The notes under the pieces were generated by a model. The model searched no databases. It worked only from the letters and a program-made list of their open reading frames with translations, and was not told where the DNA came from. Of a stretch of DNA of 64,000 nt, positions 59,219-64,000 are shown piece by piece. The DNA is from Larix kaempferi (lineage: Eukaryota > Streptophyta > Pinopsida > Pinales > Pinaceae): assembly GCA_027924585.1 (NCBI GenBank), contig BSBM01001067.1, forward strand, positions 4,094,501 through 4,158,500, given 5' to 3'. Every line of letters starts with the position of its first letter. Position 1 is the first letter of the stretch. The translations under genes were made by a program, and so were the position numbers.

Positions 59219-60569
59219 GCAAGGCTATAGAGATTCAAGTGGAAAATACAAATTTATATTTAGGGCATTAAGGGCTTGAGGACAGAACAACATGATCTAG
59301 CGAGGAGCCGAGTACGCACATACAACAAAAATGATTTACTGATGGTGCACATAATTATGTTGTATATCTGTGATGTATGTGCAAATACTGAAATACATAA
59401 TTATAGAAGTATGTGCAAGTGCATGCGGACTGAATGATAGTATTGCCGGCAGCATGCATATAGTCACAAATGATGTAAGAGAGAAGCACATAGACATAAC
59501 CAAAGTATATCAGAAGATGTTCAGAAGTTTGGTTGATGCATGAATGTTGAAGTGAAGTGTGCGAAGTAAAGAAGTCCATCAGATGCGCAACGATAGAACA
59601 ACATCATGATATTGTAAGCGCGTCATGATGAGGTTGATCTGAGGCAAGTGCGTTAAACTAAAAGGACGAATCATATGATGCAAAACATGTCATAGATTGT
59701 CTAAAGGATTGTAGCACTTAAAACAAATTGACACATCTAAGTTAGTGCGCAGATCCATCTGATACTAGTGCGTAATTTCATAATAGCAAGCTATCAATTG
59801 AAGCACAATATTATTCAATGAAGTGCAGTTGCACGGAAGTAGAACAATACAACTAATTAGTGGTGTAGAATGCAGTAGATGAAGTATCACACAACATATG
59901 AAGTAAGTCATCAGCAGAAGTGAAGAATTGAGTGGAATGAGAAGTCAGGTGATGTATGCAGCACAATGACAGTGGATTGTTTGCATACAAAGGTGGTGCA
60001 CATCAGAACGAACTACAGAAGATCAGAATTGTGCGCGAGTTGAAATTTCAATAAAATAGAATATTATTTTGGATATCTGGGCGGCAGGGTGGGGAAAGGA
60101 GCAGGAGGTTGTAACCTCCTTCTGGTTGGTGCTGGAGAACATAGGGAGTTGGTGATTCCTTCAGGTCAGTGCCTGTAAAACCAGGAGGTTGTAGCCTCCT
60201 TCCAATTGGTGGTGGAGAACATAGGGAGTTGGCGCTTCCTTCAGGTCGGTGCTTGTAAAACCAGGGGGTCAGTTACTCCTTCCAGTTGCTGCTAGTAAAC
60301 CTAGGAAATCAATGCTTCTTTGAATGCATTCTTTTCATTAAAAAATAACATTCTGTGATTTAATCCCATTTGGGTTTCCACGTCAAAATCCTTTGTGGTC
60401 TGTGTTCTTTGTCTTGATGCATATGTGGATGAATGTTTTATTTATGTTGGATGCATAATTGAATATCAAGATTAATTTAAAGACTAATATGTTAAAGAAG
60501 GTAAAAAATATTGATAACTGCGCTAATACTGATTCACCCCCCTTTTAGTATTAAACCGATTCCAACAAT

Positions 60570-60581
60570 TGGTATTGGAGC
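60570..60581 (+). other. Second Copia-B primer binding site
   Basis: TGGTATTGGAGC after the second LTR; one base differs from the first copy. Confidence 0.8.
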
Positions 60582-60633
60582 CAGGTTTCTGTAGTCACAT
60601 ATTAACATCTGGAAGATAGATCCTTGTGTAGAT

Positions 60634-60804
60634 ATGGACAAGCAGGAAGGCCTTTCAACTAACAAAGCACCAAGGTTTGATGGCACCAACTATATATTCC
60701 GGAAGGTTAGGATGGAAGTATATCTGCAATCACTAGGAGAAGATGTCTGGAAGTCTGTTATTGACGGCTACAATGTCCCAACTGTCGTGCCGGTTAATCT
60801 AGTA
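60634..60804 (+). pseudogene. Copia-B gag start, second copy, cut off
   Basis: Reads MDKQEGLSTNKAPRFDGTNY, then QSLGEDVWKSVIDGYNVPT, parallel to the gag start at 37346. Similarity to the first copy ends after VPVNLV near 60804, where unrelated AT-rich DNA begins. This is a breakpoint, either a deletion or another insertion. Confidence 0.88.
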
Positions 60805-61829
60805 ATATTTATATGAAAGTAAATATAGATGAAATATTAATTTATAATTTTTTGAAGTAGTATGTACATATTATAAAAAAACATGTTTAGGAATAATACT
60901 TTTTAAATGATTCTTTTTTGTGATTATATGTTTTTTCTATTGCAATTCTGATAGGCCTCTTTGATGATTGCTTTCAAAACACTTGCTGTAGTTTATATAT
61001 AACCCGATTCTTGGAGTTATTTGCTTGATTTTGTATTACAATTGGAAACTAAATCTATATGTTCTTTCCACTATATCCCTCATAGTTTTATAAAAGTGCC
61101 CACCCCTTTCATTAACTTCTAGAACCACTCAAGTTGAACTGAGGACCAATTCATCATCATTTACATCCTTCATAAGTTTTTATCTTCTTAGGACATCATT
61201 CCTTTCTCTCATTGTTGGTATTTGCACAACATATCAATGCCCTTATTTAGGATGTTGTTATCTTGATTGACATGATGATAACCCATTGGATGCACATAAC
61301 GAGGGAGTCATTTTATAGATAAGGGAGGTACCTATCTAGGAGGAACATAAATTAACACTTGGAGGAGGAAAATTATGCCTAGGAGCGTGGGGCCATGTAA
61401 TATACACCTTGGAGGTTGTAAACTTGGTTTGAGGATGCTTGATTTGTAGATCATATTTTATGGAGGTTGGTGATGGACCTAGACACATATTTTGAGGAGG
61501 AGTATTGGAGCTTAGTGACCACATCAACACACATAGTAACATTGGGCACATGAGAGGAAATATGGTACATAGTTATAGGAGGAGTGCCCTGCATGACGAC
61601 ACTTATACAATGTACCACTATGGAAGAGGGAACATTGGACTAACAATGTGTTAGAGAGTGCACCATCGTGTATGAGGGGTGTTTGGATTAGGGAGGATCA
61701 TGCTTGGAGGGAATTTCACTTTGGTGGTTGGATAAGCCCTAGTTTGGCACATATAACCCTTTTTATTATAGAGCACTCCATGTGGGGTTTCCTTGTTGGT
61801 TACTTGTTCGGACTTATGCCCTTATTTTA
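60805..61829. other. Unassigned, probably LTR or flanking DNA
   Basis: No ORF recognised. The part from about 61270 onward is rich in ggagg words and may belong to the LTR that ends at 62442. Confidence 0.3.
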
Positions 61830-62442
61830 TTGTAGCCTCCCTTAGCTAATCTATACATAAAGGGAGGAAAGATATCTTGTATTAACTATTATTATTGTAC
61901 TCTATACTTTGTATTATTTTGGAGAAGTCTTTCAGGGAGCAAGATGATAGGTTTCTTGAGAAAAATCTAGGAGCATAATGTTAGGGTTCATGAGGAAACC
62001 TTAGGATAAGATAAGAGAGAGAGTTGTCTTGGATGTTCTTGGAGAGATTGCTCTTGTTTGATTCGAGGGTTTTCTCTTCTGATGCTATGGTTTGTGTTAT
62101 GCATGGAAAATTAGAACATGGAATTAAGGATGATGATGGTTATTATGGATATTATTGTAGTGCTAGGGTTTCTATCTTAGAAGAAGGCATGGGGAGTGGA
62201 TCTAACGCCTTGCATGATTTTGGACCCTTGTTTTTGTGGGATGTAGGATAATATGGTATTTATATTCTCTTGGAATTTTAGGTGAAATTGGGTTGAAGGG
62301 AAGTGAATTATTATTGTTTTAATTTAATATCTTACATTGGCTCTAAGGTTGAAATCTCAAAGGGATTAGATCCAGGAAGCCTCAAGTAAATGAAGTGAAA
62401 TTTCAAAATTGCATTAATTGCTCGATTCTCAAAATTTCTACA
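61830..62442 (+). repeat. 3' part of a copia-type LTR
   Basis: A TATA-like ctatacataaaggg, an attgtactct block and a ttcttgagaaaaatctagg block resemble 21230-21400. The end ATTTCTACA is followed at once by TGGTATCATAG, an iMet-type PBS (62443-62453). The LTR start was not identified, and no gag was seen after the PBS. Confidence 0.5.
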
Positions 62443-62453
62443 TGGTATCATAG
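62443..62453 (+). other. Primer binding site (tRNA-iMet type)
   Basis: TGGTATCATAG directly after an LTR-like end, the same wording as the Copia-A PBS. Confidence 0.6.
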
Positions 62454-62650
62454 TTTATTTGACTAACATTACCTTCTTGTATCTTTGAAGGCCAAATACT
62501 TAGGATTGGTTGTTGGGTGGTGAAACCCTAGTGTGCTTGAGATGAGCAATTGCACTTGCAAAGTATTTGGTGGGTTAAAACCCTAAATACTCTTGTGAGG
62601 AGAATGTGTTCTCACCTATGATATGTGGTAGTTGTACTTTATTGTTTCTT

Positions 62651-62850
62651 GGCATGGATTTATTTTTAGTAGGCAAGATGGCCATGAGGACCCATGATAG
62701 GTGACTAACATGTTCCCATTGATACCAGTGCATTCTACTTCATCTATATATGGTGTGGATTTATTTTGAGTGGGTGTGATGTCCAGGAGGACCTGTGATA
62801 GGTGGATTGATTTGTTCTAGTAGATGTCAATGTGTTTTCCCTTGTGATAG
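62651..62850. repeat. Imperfect direct repeat, about 100 bp, 2 copies
   Basis: Both copies share tggatttattttnagt, gangtccatgaggacc-like and tgataggtg segments; they begin near 62651 and 62753. Confidence 0.6.
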
Positions 62851-63992
62851 TTGAAGGATCTAATTCATTAATGACTGGTATGTGATCTATATTTAAGTGA
62901 GTGCATGCCCACGAATGATATATATTATATAGATAACTAAATGAAGTGGAAATACACACGAATATATTGTACATAGCACAATAGTACAATAAAACCCAAA
63001 TTCTATTAAAGAATGAAATGGAAAAATACTATAAATTGCAAATAAATATTAAGTAGCTAGAATGGTAGTAGCTTATCTCTATAGAAAGTGTATCAGCTAC
63101 ACCCACTCATAAGAATCCATTATAAGAGGTCAAATGTGTCTTTTTACACAAATCACAATGGAATAGGATGAAAAAATCCCTAAATATACAAAAAACCTAA
63201 CCTTTGGAAATGATGTGGCAAAATGAATGCGGGCTCAAGGAGGGTAGTTGATACATCAACTTCCTTGCGGGACAAATTTTTCATAAAAAAATCCATTTAG
63301 GGTGTTTCTTGGACCATTAGAAAGCTTAATTCATGGTATATGAGTTTGATTGACCATTAAATCAAAGATTACATGGATTGCATCATCAATTAAAAATTTA
63401 AGGGAAATGGCCAAAGAATGCATTGGAAGTTTAGGACTTGACAAACTAAAGCAAAAATGTCAAGATGTGGAACCATTTTGAATAAGTGGAACATGTGGGT
63501 GCCCACCAATATCCTCCATAACCACGTAGTAGAAGTTCTCTAATCAATTCTCTACACCTAGAATTCCTTCATGTGATTTCCCATCCACTTGGCATTTTCC
63601 ATTTATACAGTCTTGGATTCTTGATTAGTTTCGACATGGACTAGCTATTACCCAGTTTCTTTGTTTTAATTTTGACTTATAGTTCTCCACCTACTGCACT
63701 TAGAAGATACTATGAAGAGATGAAGGATATCCCTATTTTTGATGCCTTTTTCTCATATATGATTATAAGTTTTATGATGTCATGACATATCATGAGATAA
63801 ATAGCCTTCTAATCTAAGCTAGGGATTGTTGGTGACATATGTGAAGTAGAGCATGTTGTATTACCTTCTAGTTTTAGAATGTTGTTTATGTCCATATAAA
63901 GTATGTGACCACTAGGATGTTTACATAATATCAAGTTTCGACCCAAACACAACCTAACTCCTAATTAACCCCAGTTAATGGTGGCATTGATC
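62851..63992. other. Unassigned AT-rich DNA to the window end
   Basis: No gene, RNA or element end recognised. Confidence 0.4.
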
Positions 63993-64000
63993 CAACCACT

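Larger units (their letters stand above)
49284..60567 (+). repeat. Copia-B LTR, second copy, split by LTR-C/TRG-2
   Basis: Begins TGTTTAAATTTGGTTGTCAT and ends CGATTCCAACA. Without the insertion and one TSD copy (50378-59223) it is about 2438 bp, matching the first copy (2429 bp). The break is at gatggcaag, whose counterpart in the first copy is at about 35930. Confidence 0.9.
34851..60804 (+). mobile_element. Copia-B: tandem LTR - internal - LTR - internal(start) copia array, with nested insertions
   Basis: Two 2.4-kb LTR copies (34851-37279 and 49284-60567, the second split by LTR-C and TRG-2). Each is followed by the same PBS and by gag starting MDKQEG. The second is also preceded by a PPT (caaagggggatat), so it is both the 3' LTR of the first unit and the 5' LTR of another. 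The second internal part breaks off near 60804 within gag. No protease, integrase or RT of this element remains between 39.6 and 49.3 kb. Confidence 0.85.

Overview
This looks like nuclear DNA of a seed plant with a large, repeat-rich genome. Nearly everything recognisable is a plant transposable element (L1-type LINE with an RNase H domain, Ty1/copia, Ty3/gypsy chromovirus, gag-only LTR elements) or a broken piece of a plant gene. The mix and the very long LTRs suggest a gymnosperm, but that is inference. I see no intact ordinary host gene. The only long uninterrupted coding regions that look real are two gag ORFs of gag-only retrotransposons. Layout: 1-6055 is a dead L1-type LINE on the minus strand. 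6480-11215 holds three unrelated host gene fragments (receptor-like kinase, NFD4-like transporter, F-box protein). 11.2-22.5 kb is mostly unassigned, with tandem repeats, a second dead LINE (13.4-14.9 kb), a 1.4-kb retroposon with a 17-bp target-site duplication (19.4-20.9 kb), LTR-like stretches and a CACTA-type terminus (22499). From 22882 onward is a deep stack of nested LTR retrotransposons, several fixed exactly by 5-bp target-site duplications (TSDs). Copia-A (22882-34850) is dead. Its reverse transcriptase was interrupted by the gag-only element TRG-1 (27397-32696, TSD CCTTG) and its 3' LTR was broken by Copia-B. Copia-B (34851 to about 60804) is arranged LTR - internal - LTR - internal start. 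A minus-strand reading frame of unknown function lies inside it and was itself split by the deleted gypsy element Gyp-1 (43312-47923, TSD CATCT). The second Copia-B LTR was split by LTR-C (50378-59218, TSD GCAAG), and LTR-C was split by the gag-only element TRG-2 (50683-57370, TSD GCTTT). The most notable observation is TRG-2. It is the youngest insertion here (two 2438-bp LTRs with three differences found by eye), has an intact gag and a PBS matching the 3' end of tRNA-Asp, and each LTR carries fragments of two host genes in the sense orientation: a NETWORKED/KIP1-like NAB actin-binding domain and the zinc-ribbon region of TFIIE alpha. A TATA box and a 5'-UTR-like segment lie just upstream of the NAB piece, so the LTR may have borrowed a host promoter. 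TRG-1 is a related gag-only family with a similar Gag, including the C-terminal tail, and its LTR has a cluster of inverted TTTCGGCAGCTAA motifs. The host-gene fragments do not form a pathway. The elements relate to one another as successive insertions, and the TRG elements would need enzymes supplied from elsewhere.
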